The position numbers and the translations under genes are program-made. The notes under the pieces are model-generated. The model was not told the origin of the DNA and searched no databases. It worked only from the letters and a program-made list of their open reading frames with translations. DNA of 34,100 nucleotides from a bacterium CPR1 (GTDB taxonomy: Bacteria; Vulcanimicrobiota; Xenobia; Xenobiales; QWHO01): the NCBI GenBank assembly GCA_021404945.1, contig QWHO01000030.1, positions 1 to 34,100 of the forward strand. The letters run 5' to 3'. Shown here piece by piece: positions 10,093-16,887 of the stretch (within the stretch, counting starts at the first letter, position 1; each line of letters starts with the position of its first letter).

Positions 10093-10895
10093 ACGAACCG
10101 CAGGCCGGGAATCCGCCGCCTTCCCACCAGCTGCGCGCCCTGGTCGACCGTTCCCAATTCATCGGAGATGCCGGCCGCACGGGCAGCAAAGCCTCTCGTG
10201 AGACCGACCCGGAAGGCTTTCGCAACTTGTTGGCACGGCATGTGGATAAGGACGATGAGCATCAGTGCTACGACGAGCTGCTGGAGCAAGAGCAGGCTCA
10301 GAGCTTCGAACGCGCCGCCGGGGAGGCTTTGGCGGCCTCGCTAGCCCAGACGAGCGAGGCTGAGAAGCGCGACGTTCAATCCCAAATCAAGGATAAGGAG
10401 AAGGACGAAGCCGAAAAGTCAGGCGCAGGATGGCGAGGCCCTCAGCCCATCCTCGGCCTGTCGGTGCTGAGCACACCCGCGCTCTTCCAAGCCAGCTCCC
10501 TGGGCAAGCCGGACAAGTCCCGCTCGGACCGCAAGGCCGAGCAAGTGTCCCAGGAGATCCTGGCTGCCGAAGCCCGGGTCCAGCCCGAGTTAATCGAAGG
10601 TTTACGCGAGATCGGCCTGACCGCCCCGCTCACCGGGCTGAGCGACCCGCGGCTGGCTGGTGCCGTCCCCGCCTTGCCAGCCGGGGAGGGCTGGGTGGAG
10701 TCTCCCACCCGGACAGGGCTGAGCTTCGTCTGGCAGCAAGGCCGCACTGGCTACCAACGGCTGGAGTGGGCCGAGCAGCACACCGTGATCGAGACGGCGG
10801 TTGGCGAGCGGGTGCAATGGCTGGAGCGACGCGGCAACAAGATCACCGTCAAGGAGTCAGGACGCGAGAACCCGCGCCGTTTCCCGGGCACTTAG
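10089..10895 (+). CDS. Hypothetical charged protein, coupled to the permease
   Basis: 268 residues; not recognised. The ATG overlaps the permease stop as ATGA. The N-terminal half is highly charged and probably disordered or coiled (Glu/Lys/Gln-rich, near residues 60-115). The C-terminal ~60 residues have a denser pattern of alternating hydrophobic and charged residues with Trp (SFVWQQGRTGYQRLEW, QWLERRGNKITVKES), which looks like a small beta domain. No signal peptide and no membrane helix. The coupling suggests a cytoplasmic partner of the permease, but this is inference only. Confidence 0.75.
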   Translation: MNEPQAGNPPPSHQLRALVDRSQFIGDAGRTGSKASRETDPEGFRNLLARHVDKDDEHQCYDELLEQEQAQSFERAAGEALAASLAQTSEAEKRDVQSQIKDKEKDEAEKSGAGWRGPQPILGLSVLSTPALFQASSLGKPDKSRSDRKAEQVSQEILAAEARVQPELIEGLREIGLTAPLTGLSDPRLAGAVPALPAGEGWVESPTRTGLSFVWQQGRTGYQRLEWAEQHTVIETAVGERVQWLERRGNKITVKESGRENPRRFPGT

Positions 10896-10935
10896 CACAG
10901 GGTGATGAAAAGGCCTGATTTGATTGGCGTTTGCT

Positions 10936-12201
10936 TCACTCTGCTAACACCTGGGCGCAACAATAGTTCTGGGTATCCAGGTAACGTTGAGCCACGAGCA
11001 TCACCCGCTCGGCAGTCACCGAGCGAATGCGGCGCGGATAGTCCTCCACGGCCGCGAAACCCGCTCCCAAGAGCTCGCACATGGCCAACCTGAAGGCCCG
11101 GGTCGATTTCCTCTGCTGGGAGATCTCAAACAGGCCCAGCATATACTTCTTGGCACGCTGCAACTCTACCGAGGAGACCGGCTCGTGGCGCAACCGCTGG
11201 AGTTGCTCGAGCAGCGCCTGGCGTGCTCGCGAGGCCTGCGCCGATGGCACCAAAGCGTAGACCTTAAAGCAACCCGAGTCAAAGCGAGCATCCAGGTTGC
11301 AGTTGACTACATAGCCCAGGCCCTGGCGGTCGCGCAGCTCAACGAAGAGGCGCGAACCCATCCCGGCCAGGATGTGATGCAAAACCTCGAAGGCATCGGC
11401 CTCCTCGGTTCCAAAGCGAGGAGCCAGGAAAGCCAGCACGACCGCCGCTTGCCTTTTCTCGCGTCGCTCGGTGCGCACGCGACGAGTCAATGGGGGAGCT
11501 TCCAGCACGCCACTCGAGGGGGACCAGCCCGAAGGCTCGCAGCCCGCGAACACCTCGTCCACCAGCTCACACACGCGCTCGGGGCACTGATCGCCCACAA
11601 CCGAGAGGACAAGCCGGTCAGGAGTGAAGGTCCGCCGATGCCAGGCAACCAGATCAGCCCGAGTCCAACGCTCCACGCTAGAGCGGACGCCCCGAATCGG
11701 GAAACGATAGGGATGACGACGATAGAGTACTGCCTCGGCCAGCTCCATCGACCAGGCCAGCGTGTCCTCAGGACGCCGACTCAACTCGAGCATCAGGTTG
11801 CGTCGCTCGCGCTCGAGCTCGTCCTGCTCGAACGCTGGCCAGCGGAGGCACTCGACCAGAAGCCGCAAGCCCGTCTCGAAATGGCGCGATAGAAGGGTCA
11901 GACTGGCCCCGAACAGATCCTTGGCGGCGAACGGCGAGAATGCCGCCCCCACAAACTCGAAGGCCTCGGCCACCTCTTCCGAGCTGCGCGAGCGGGTGCC
12001 GCGGGCCGACAAACGCTGAGTAAAGTAGGAAAGGCCCTGGCGGGATGTCGTCTCAAACCGGGTTCCTCCCAAGAAGCTGGCCGTGACGGCCGTGACGGGA
12101 GAGGCATGGTCCTCACGCAGGATCAGCCTCAGGCCTCCAGGCCCGACCCAACAGAGCGGAGGAGGTGCGGCCCGCTGGCGCGGGCGGCGCTCGCTGCTCA
12201 C
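10936..12201 (-). CDS. M16-family peptidase homolog, non-catalytic subunit
   Basis: 421 residues with the two-lobe layout of M16B proteins: an N-terminal strand region (GGLRLILREDHASPVTAVTA), the substrate-cavity segment with LSRHFETGLRLLVECLRWPAF, FTPDRLVLSVVGD, and a C-terminal lobe with GMGSRLFVELRDRQGLGYVV. At the position of the zinc motif HxxEH the sequence reads GLSYFTQRL, so the metal ligands are missing. It therefore looks like the inactive partner, as in heterodimeric bacterial M16 enzymes and mitochondrial processing peptidase. The GTG start overlaps the upstream M16 gene stop as GTGA, consistent with equimolar, coupled synthesis of a heterodimer. Convergent with the preceding plus-strand gene, 40 nt away, with no clear terminator between. 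Confidence 0.9.
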   Translation of the reverse strand: MSSERRPRQRAAPPPLCWVGPGGLRLILREDHASPVTAVTASFLGGTRFETTSRQGLSYFTQRLSARGTRSRSSEEVAEAFEFVGAAFSPFAAKDLFGASLTLLSRHFETGLRLLVECLRWPAFEQDELERERRNLMLELSRRPEDTLAWSMELAEAVLYRRHPYRFPIRGVRSSVERWTRADLVAWHRRTFTPDRLVLSVVGDQCPERVCELVDEVFAGCEPSGWSPSSGVLEAPPLTRRVRTERREKRQAAVVLAFLAPRFGTEEADAFEVLHHILAGMGSRLFVELRDRQGLGYVVNCNLDARFDSGCFKVYALVPSAQASRARQALLEQLQRLRHEPVSSVELQRAKKYMLGLFEISQQRKSTRAFRLAMCELLGAGFAAVEDYPRRIRSVTAERVMLVAQRYLDTQNYCCAQVLAE

Positions 12202-13475
12202 GATCCAACCGGCCGGTAGCGCACCAGACAGACGTTCTCTCGAGTCAAATAGCGACGGGAAGCCGTCAGCAAAGCCTCCTGATCAACCTGAGTCAGGTGG
12301 GCCACGTACTGGTCGGCCAGGCTGAAGTCTCCCATCATTTCGTAGTATCCCAGCTTGCGACCCTGACCTTCGACCGTTTCCTGCGCCATCACGAAGCTGG
12401 CCTCGGCTTGATTCTTGGCCCGCACCAGCTCGCGTTCGCTCACTCCGTCTTGGGCCAGCAGCGCCAGCTCAACCCAAAGGGCCTCCTCCACTTCCTCAAA
12501 TCGTTCTGCTGCCAGGACCGCCTCGACAACCAACAGACCCGGGTCCCGCTCAATCATGGTGCCGGCCTTGATCTGGCTGACCAGGCCACCCCGTTCGCGC
12601 AACGAGCGTCCCAACCTGGAAGAGCGCCCGCGTCCAAGCACCGAAGACAGCAGGTCGCAGGCATAGGCGGCCGGGTCGGCCAACCCGGGTATCGAAAAAC
12701 CCAGTTGGAGATGTCCGGTATTGATCGGACCCTCCAGATCAACAGCACGAAAGCCTGTCCCGCCGCGAAAGGGGCGAGCGAACCTGGGGGTAGCCGGGCC
12801 GAGCGCCCAGTTGCCCATGACACGACTGACCGACTCCAGCACCAGCTCGGATTCGACTTCACCGACAACCACCACAGCCAGGTTGGAGGCTCCATAATAC
12901 CGCTCATAGTGGCCTCGAAGCAGCTCGGGACTGAGCCCCTGCAGAGTATTCTCACGCCCCAACACGGGACGACCGTACGGATGGTCAGGAAAGGCCAGTG
13001 CCAGCAGGTGCTCGAAACAAAAAGCATCGGGGCGGTCTTGATACATCCGCAGCTCCTGGCGAATGACCTGCTCCTCCCGCCGGCACTCCGCCTCCAAAAA
13101 GCCGGGCGAACCGATGGCCCGAGCCAGCAGGGTGAGTCCGGCCTGGAAGTGCCGACTGGGCAAGACGACCCAGTAACAGGTGCACTCATGGGTCGTGAAG
13201 CCGTTGAGGTGCCCCCCGAGCTCGTGCAAAGAACGGGCCAGGGCGCCCTCGCCCTGATCACCGGAGGACTTGAAGAGCAGGTGCTCTACGAAGTGCGAGA
13301 TACCGAGCTGGTCGGCGGGGTCGTCGACAGAGCCGACTCCGACCCAGAGACCGACGCTCACCACCCGGGTTGGATAGACCTCTTTGACCAGCAACCGGAC
13401 TCCGTTGGGCAACTCGGCTCGAACGACATCCGAAGCCAGGGTGGCAAAAGGAACCTGCGACTCGTTGCTGCTCAT
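12198..13475 (-). CDS. M16-family zinc peptidase, catalytic subunit
   Basis: 425 residues. The inverted zinc motif HFVEH is at residues 61-65 with the third ligand Glu141 in VIRQEL, at the usual spacing of about 75 residues. LPNGVRLLVKEV, the GVGSVDDP strand before the motif, and a second lobe with GRGRSSRLGRSLRERGGLV complete the family pattern. It probably degrades peptides as a heterodimer with the overlapping downstream homolog. No signal peptide, so it is probably cytoplasmic. The ATG has a partial Shine-Dalgarno very close (AGG 1 nt upstream). The gene is divergent from the infC promoter, whose -35 starts about 50 nt upstream. Confidence 0.93.
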   Translation of the reverse strand: MSSNESQVPFATLASDVVRAELPNGVRLLVKEVYPTRVVSVGLWVGVGSVDDPADQLGISHFVEHLLFKSSGDQGEGALARSLHELGGHLNGFTTHECTCYWVVLPSRHFQAGLTLLARAIGSPGFLEAECRREEQVIRQELRMYQDRPDAFCFEHLLALAFPDHPYGRPVLGRENTLQGLSPELLRGHYERYYGASNLAVVVVGEVESELVLESVSRVMGNWALGPATPRFARPFRGGTGFRAVDLEGPINTGHLQLGFSIPGLADPAAYACDLLSSVLGRGRSSRLGRSLRERGGLVSQIKAGTMIERDPGLLVVEAVLAAERFEEVEEALWVELALLAQDGVSERELVRAKNQAEASFVMAQETVEGQGRKLGYYEMMGDFSLADQYVAHLTQVDQEALLTASRRYLTRENVCLVRYRPVGS

Positions 13476-13526
13476 GCCTGATTGTCTGAAGGTTTTGAGC
13501 CGTGCGGCAACGCTCCTGCAGCTCGA

Positions 13527-13555
13527 TTGACGTACCTCAGGGGGTACGCTATACT
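13527..13555 (+). promoter_or_regulatory. Strong sigma70-type promoter of the infC operon, with a palindrome in the spacer
   Basis: TTGACG (13527-13532), exactly 17 nt, TATACT (13550-13555). Transcription would start near 13562 and give a leader of about 245 nt before infC. The spacer contains the inverted repeat GTACC-N6-GGTAC (13531-13546), which overlaps the last bases of the -35 and could be an operator. Confidence 0.8.
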
Positions 13556-13561
13556 TTGGAC

Positions 13562-13807
13562 GAATTTTGCAGGCAGGATGCTGCTAAAAGGCTTCAGAAC
13601 GGGGCCGCATCCACAGCCAGCCGACTTCGAAAACAGAATCATTGGCCAGCCAAGCAGGAGACACCGCTCTTCTCACCCTGAAGCGACCGAGCGACAGAGG
13701 TTCAAGGCCCTGACCCGACGACGGCCCGGCCGACCGTCGGTGATTTGGCGCGAGCGGATCTGTTGCAGCCGCTCGCTTTTCATTTTGGAAAGGGCTGAGG
13801 TGATCGT
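13562..13807 (+). promoter_or_regulatory. Untranslated leader of the infC-rpmI-rplT operon
   Basis: About 245 nt between the predicted transcription start and the infC start codon. It contains a hairpin CGACGG (13719-13724) with CCGTCG (13734-13739), and then a terminator-like hairpin described separately. CGAGCG (13688-13693) is complementary to CGCTCG in the right arm of the terminator stem (13770-13775), so an antiterminator pairing is possible. In Bacillus the corresponding operon has an L20-controlled attenuated leader; whether L20 binds here is not known. The open frame running through this leader (from 13482) overlaps the promoter and I regard it as non-coding. Confidence 0.55.
13750..13786 (+). 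terminator. Terminator-like attenuator hairpin upstream of infC
   Basis: GCGAGCGG (13750-13757) pairs perfectly with CCGCTCGC (13769-13776) around an 11-nt loop, followed directly by TTTTCATTTT (13777-13786). The hairpin ends 20 nt before the infC Shine-Dalgarno, and no gene ends upstream on this strand. That makes it a premature terminator candidate rather than an end-of-gene terminator. Confidence 0.6.
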
Positions 13808-14323
13808 ATTACCAAAGAACTGAGGGTCAACGAACAGATCCGCGCCCGAGAGGTCCGACTCATTGACGAGGCGGGCAACCAGCTCGGCATCATGTCTCCC
13901 CGTGAGGCGATGCGGATAGCCAAGGAAAAGGAACTTGACCTGGTAGAGGTTTCTCCTCACTCGAACCCACCGGTATGCCGCTTTCTCGACTATGGTCGTT
14001 GGAAGTATGAAAATGCCAAGAAGGGTCGAGAGTCCAGGGCCAAGCGCAAAGGCGCCGAGCTGCGCGAGGTCAAGCTGCGCCCCAAGATCGATGAGCATGA
14101 TTACATGGTCAAGAGCAGAATGGTGCAGCGCCTCCTGGAAGAAGGCGACAAGGTCAAGGTCACAATGATGTTCCGCGGTCGCGAGGTGGTTCACGCCCAC
14201 ATCGCGCTCAAGCTTCTGGAAAAGGTCTTCAACGACGCGATCGAACTGGCCGTGATCGAGAAGAAGCCGACTCTGGAAGGCCGCAACATGACAATGATCC
14301 TGGCTCCCAAGACGGACAACTGA
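13808..14323 (+). CDS. infC: Translation initiation factor IF-3, AUU start
   Basis: 172 residues when begun at ATT 13808. The N-terminal domain has RVNEQIRAREVRLID and QLGIMSPREAMRIAKEKELD, then LVEVSPHSNPPVCRFLDYG. After the linker, the C-terminal domain has KLRPKIDEHDYMVK, RLLEEGDKVKVTMMFRGRE and the closing ILAPK. IF-3 binds the 30S subunit, prevents premature 50S joining and rejects non-standard start codons. An in-frame TGA at 13796-13798 leaves only ATT at 13808 as a start that keeps the whole N-domain; the first ATG (13892) would remove its first 28 residues. The ATT is preceded at ideal spacing by GAGGTGATC (13797-13805), complementary to the usual 16S tail. E. coli infC likewise uses AUU for autoregulation. 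Confidence 0.93.
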   Translation: MTKELRVNEQIRAREVRLIDEAGNQLGIMSPREAMRIAKEKELDLVEVSPHSNPPVCRFLDYGRWKYENAKKGRESRAKRKGAELREVKLRPKIDEHDYMVKSRMVQRLLEEGDKVKVTMMFRGREVVHAHIALKLLEKVFNDAIELAVIEKKPTLEGRNMTMILAPKTDN

Positions 14324-14381
14324 CGGACACCCTCCCCCCTCCCTGAACAGTCTAAGGTCCCGATTGAGGAAAGGAGTCGCT

Positions 14382-14588
14382 ATGCCCAAAATCCGTACCC
14401 GCAAGTCGGTCGCCAAGCGCATCCGCGTGACCGGAAGCGGAAAAATCAAGCGTATGCGCGAGTTCTCCGGGTGTCATCACATCCGTGAGAAGAAGTCGCC
14501 CAAGCGGACCCGCAAGTTCCGCAAAACCACCCTGGCCAGCCCTTCGGACGTCAAGCGTCTGATGGTCCAGGTCCCTTACGCCTTCTAG
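14382..14588 (+). CDS. rpmI: Ribosomal protein bL35
   Basis: 68 residues, very basic, beginning MPKIRTRKSVAKRIRVTGSGK, followed by the conserved REFSGCHHIREKKSPKRTR segment. It is a structural component of the 50S subunit. The ATG at 14382 has AAGGAG 5-6 nt upstream; an in-frame GTG/TTG-type start 18 nt earlier lies on top of this Shine-Dalgarno and is rejected. It lies in the standard infC-rpmI-rplT order, 58 nt after infC and 21 nt before rplT. Confidence 0.96.
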   Translation: MPKIRTRKSVAKRIRVTGSGKIKRMREFSGCHHIREKKSPKRTRKFRKTTLASPSDVKRLMVQVPYAF

Positions 14589-14609
14589 CTCGAGAACAGG
14601 AGAGTCACC

Positions 14610-14981
14610 ATGCCCAGAGTCAAGCGAGGGGTCAACTCCCTCAAAAAGCGTCGCACCCTGATGAAGGCTGTCAAAGGGATGCGGGGAGCCCGCAGCCGCC
14701 GCATCAGTTGCGCTCAGGAAGCCATCCTGCACGCCATGTCCTATGCCTATCGGGACCGTCGGACCAAAAAGCGCGACTTCCGTAAGCTTTGGATCGCGCG
14801 CATCAACGCGGCCGCGCGCTCCAATGGCCTGTCCTATAGCCGAATGATGAACGGTTTGAAGCAAGCCGGCGTGGCCGTCAACCGCAAGATCCTTGCTGAG
14901 CTGGCGGTGCAGGATCAGCAGGCCTTTGCCCGCTTCGCCGAGGTGGCGCGTAAGGGCCTGGAGAGCGCGGTCAAAGCCTGA
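14610..14981 (+). CDS. rplT: Ribosomal protein bL20
   Basis: 123 residues: MPRVKRGVNSLKKRRTLMKAVKG at the start, then the central YAYRDRRTKKRDFRKLWIARINAAAR and the C-terminal GVAVNRKILAELAV block of L20. It is an early-assembly 50S protein and, in several bacteria, the translational or transcriptional repressor of this operon. GGAGAG lies upstream of the ATG. The expected length and complete conserved blocks indicate an intact gene. Its TGA overlaps the probable CTG start of the YcaO gene. Confidence 0.97.
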   Translation: MPRVKRGVNSLKKRRTLMKAVKGMRGARSRRISCAQEAILHAMSYAYRDRRTKKRDFRKLWIARINAAARSNGLSYSRMMNGLKQAGVAVNRKILAELAVQDQQAFARFAEVARKGLESAVKA

Positions 14982-16579
14982 CCCGTCACCCTTTCCGGCA
15001 CATCATTCCGCTTAGCGGTGAGCGGATTCTCTGGACTGACGGCCTGGGCTTCGAGGCCGTCAGCCACGCACCGAGCATCCACAAGGTGCTCGGTTCTCTT
15101 TTGGAGCTGAAATCAGGCCATCCGCTGGTGGAGGTGTTGCTCGAGCAGGGCTACCTTCTGGCCCGGCCGGTCCCCGGCCCTCGCAACGAGGAGCGGTCAG
15201 GAGGATGGCTGGCGGCTCCTGACCGTCTGCCCTGGTTGCAAGCCCTGGCCGAGCAGGGCACGCTGTGCGAGCGCTTGGATCTGGAGACGCTGTCCCGAGG
15301 CCAGGGGTTGATCGGCTGGGTGGGGGATTCTCGCCAGGCCTGGTTCTATCAGCCTCGCGCGCACGACCCCTGCCTGGAATGTTTGTTGGGGCGTTGGCGA
15401 CAGGGCCTGGGGCCTCTCAAGGTCTGGTCCCACCTGCCTCTTGCCTTTGAGCCGCTGGCCGAGCACCGCCTCAAGCAACTGGCGATGGCGGCTGTGAGCC
15501 GTCCCGGAGAGATCCAGCTTCAGGAGGGTGAGCGCCACCACAGCCTGGCCTTTCTCCCGCTGCCCGGTTGCCAACGTTGCCAACCGGTCCAGTCGCCTCC
15601 CCGGCGTAGCTGGCTGGGCCATCGCCTGGCCATCGTCAAATCGGTCCATCGCTGGGCAGGCAGCCAGCCCCCCGTCTATGAGGCTCGTCTCCACCAGGGA
15701 GCCGTCACCGGTCTTCTGCCTTTTCCGGCCGGGGCCGGATGCGCAGGCGATCTCCGCCAGGCACGCCGCTCCGCCCTGGCGGAGGCCCTGGAGCGCTACT
15801 CGGCCGCTTGCCTGCCTCCTGACGTCGAGCTGGCTCTGGCCCAGGATCACGAGCTTTGGAGATCTCCCTTCACGAGCGAGCAATTGGACCGACCCGGGTT
15901 CGGATACTCCCGGCCCGCTTTCGAGCCCCAGCTGGCGCTGGCGGTCCGGGAAATGGGAACCCGCCGGCTTGTCCTGGCTCCTCTTTCCCGGGTGCTGCTC
16001 ACTCCTCGGCCCCCTGAGCCCCGATTCTACCCCTGCCTCTCGCACGGCCTGGCAGCCGGTACCAGCCTCAAGCGAGCCCTGCGTCACGCCATTTTGGAGC
16101 TGCGCGAGCGCCATGCCGTGGCTCGATTCTGGCTCCACGGCGAAGCCCAGGAGCTTGGGCCCGAGTTGTGGGCCATCCACGAGACGGTGGTGGCCCTGGT
16201 GCGCGACCAACAGGGACGGCCGGCCTTCGGCTCGGCCGCCGGCCCTGGCTCACTTGAGAGGGCGCGCTGCGAGGCTCTGCACAACCTGGCCTGGCTGCAG
16301 CGCGTCGGCCCCCCCACCACCACCGAGATGCCCCGGAGCTACCGCGAGCACCTGGCCTACTACTGGCACAACCCCGAACGATTGCGCCTGCCCAACCTTA
16401 GAGCCCCCGCCCCTCGGCCGGGCGGCTCGCTCTATTGGCGCGAGCTCACCCCTCCCGACGTGGCCGCCATCGGGCTTCGAGTGGTGCGAGTCATCGCTCC
16501 CAACCTGCTCTATCCCCCGCCATGCCACGACGAGTGGCCCCAAGGGCAAAGCCCGGTGCAGCCCCATCCTTTCGGCTAA
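14978..16579 (+). CDS. YcaO-domain (TOMM cyclodehydratase-like) protein with Cys4 motif
   Basis: 533 residues if begun at CTG 14978, 497 from the first GTG (15086). YcaO enzymes use ATP to activate backbone amides, making azolines, thioamides or macroamidines in peptides or proteins. Both ATP/Mg ExxE motifs are visible: ALAEALERYSA and, after SHGLAAGTSLKRALRH, ELRERHAVARFW. The chain ends in PHPFG, like the Pro-rich tail of TOMM cyclodehydratases. The N-terminal part has two CxxC pairs, CLEC and CQRC, as in the zinc-binding portion of fused TOMM partner domains. The 36-residue upstream extension (HPFRHIIPLSG, ILWTDGLGFEAV) is GC3-rich and continues into a helix LGSLLELKSGHPLVEVL, suggesting a peptide-recognition winged helix. 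CTG overlaps the rplT TGA as CTGA. No dehydrogenase or TfuA gene is nearby. Substrate unknown. Confidence 0.85.
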   Translation: MTRHPFRHIIPLSGERILWTDGLGFEAVSHAPSIHKVLGSLLELKSGHPLVEVLLEQGYLLARPVPGPRNEERSGGWLAAPDRLPWLQALAEQGTLCERLDLETLSRGQGLIGWVGDSRQAWFYQPRAHDPCLECLLGRWRQGLGPLKVWSHLPLAFEPLAEHRLKQLAMAAVSRPGEIQLQEGERHHSLAFLPLPGCQRCQPVQSPPRRSWLGHRLAIVKSVHRWAGSQPPVYEARLHQGAVTGLLPFPAGAGCAGDLRQARRSALAEALERYSAACLPPDVELALAQDHELWRSPFTSEQLDRPGFGYSRPAFEPQLALAVREMGTRRLVLAPLSRVLLTPRPPEPRFYPCLSHGLAAGTSLKRALRHAILELRERHAVARFWLHGEAQELGPELWAIHETVVALVRDQQGRPAFGSAAGPGSLERARCEALHNLAWLQRVGPPTTTEMPRSYREHLAYYWHNPERLRLPNLRAPAPRPGGSLYWRELTPPDVAAIGLRVVRVIAPNLLYPPPCHDEWPQGQSPVQPHPFG

Positions 16580-16581
16580 TG

Positions 16582-16736
16582 TAGAAGTCCGGCCGCAAAC
16601 CCCCATGTGGTGTCGGAGGAGAGCCACGCTCTCGGGGGCCTCCGCCACCACAAGATATTGTGGGCGGCTGGACTTCTAGCACAATATGTCGGCGTCGCGC
16701 AGCCGGAAAACTTTGTCAGGGGGTTCAGACTGCGCT
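16582..16736 (+). repeat. Structured intergenic element, copy 1
   Basis: Begins 3 nt after the YcaO stop. An outer inverted repeat TAGAAGTCCGGCCGC (16582-16596) pairs with 16664-16678 (one T/G difference). Inside, GTGGTG-T-CGGAGG (16607-16619) pairs with CCTCCG-C-CACCAC (16639-16651), capped by AGAG/CTCT. CCCCC (16600-16604) could pair with the otherwise unpaired GGGGG (16634-16638) as a pseudoknot. A second part, 16692-16736, has GCGCAG/CTGCGC around a loop containing CCGGAAAAC and GTCAGGGGGTT. Two blocks recur between rbfA and infB (16628-16643 versus 33263-33277; 16692-16736 versus 33342-33388). No coding potential is apparent. Confidence 0.65.
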
Positions 16737-16776
16737 AGATCCCCTGGAGCTTGCGCCAGAGCAAAGCTTAACAGTC

Positions 16777-16798
16777 GTTCATCAGCCGTTCATCAGGG
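16777..16798 (+). promoter_or_regulatory. Tandem 11-bp repeat resembling a PHO box
   Basis: GTTCATCAGCC (16777-16787) is followed immediately by GTTCATCAGGG (16788-16798), 90 nt before the ATG at 16888. An 11-nt direct repeat with GTTCAYC at its head is the form of PhoP-binding units in actinobacteria and is close to PhoB sites elsewhere. A TTAACA (16809-16814) lies just downstream. No good sigma70 -35/-10 pair is visible in the 90 nt after it, which would fit activator dependence. That it is a Pho site is inference. Confidence 0.45.
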
Positions 16799-16887
16799 AC
16801 ACAAAATCTTAACAATCCCGAACGGTCATACCCCCCAACCTGGTGCTAAAGTCATGCACAAGACAACTATCATCGGAGGCTCCAGTC

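Noticed and set aside
13482-13823. Open frame covering the infC promoter and leader
   Set aside because: It overlaps the promoter, the leader hairpins and the infC Shine-Dalgarno, and its translation is Arg/Ser-rich without family features.
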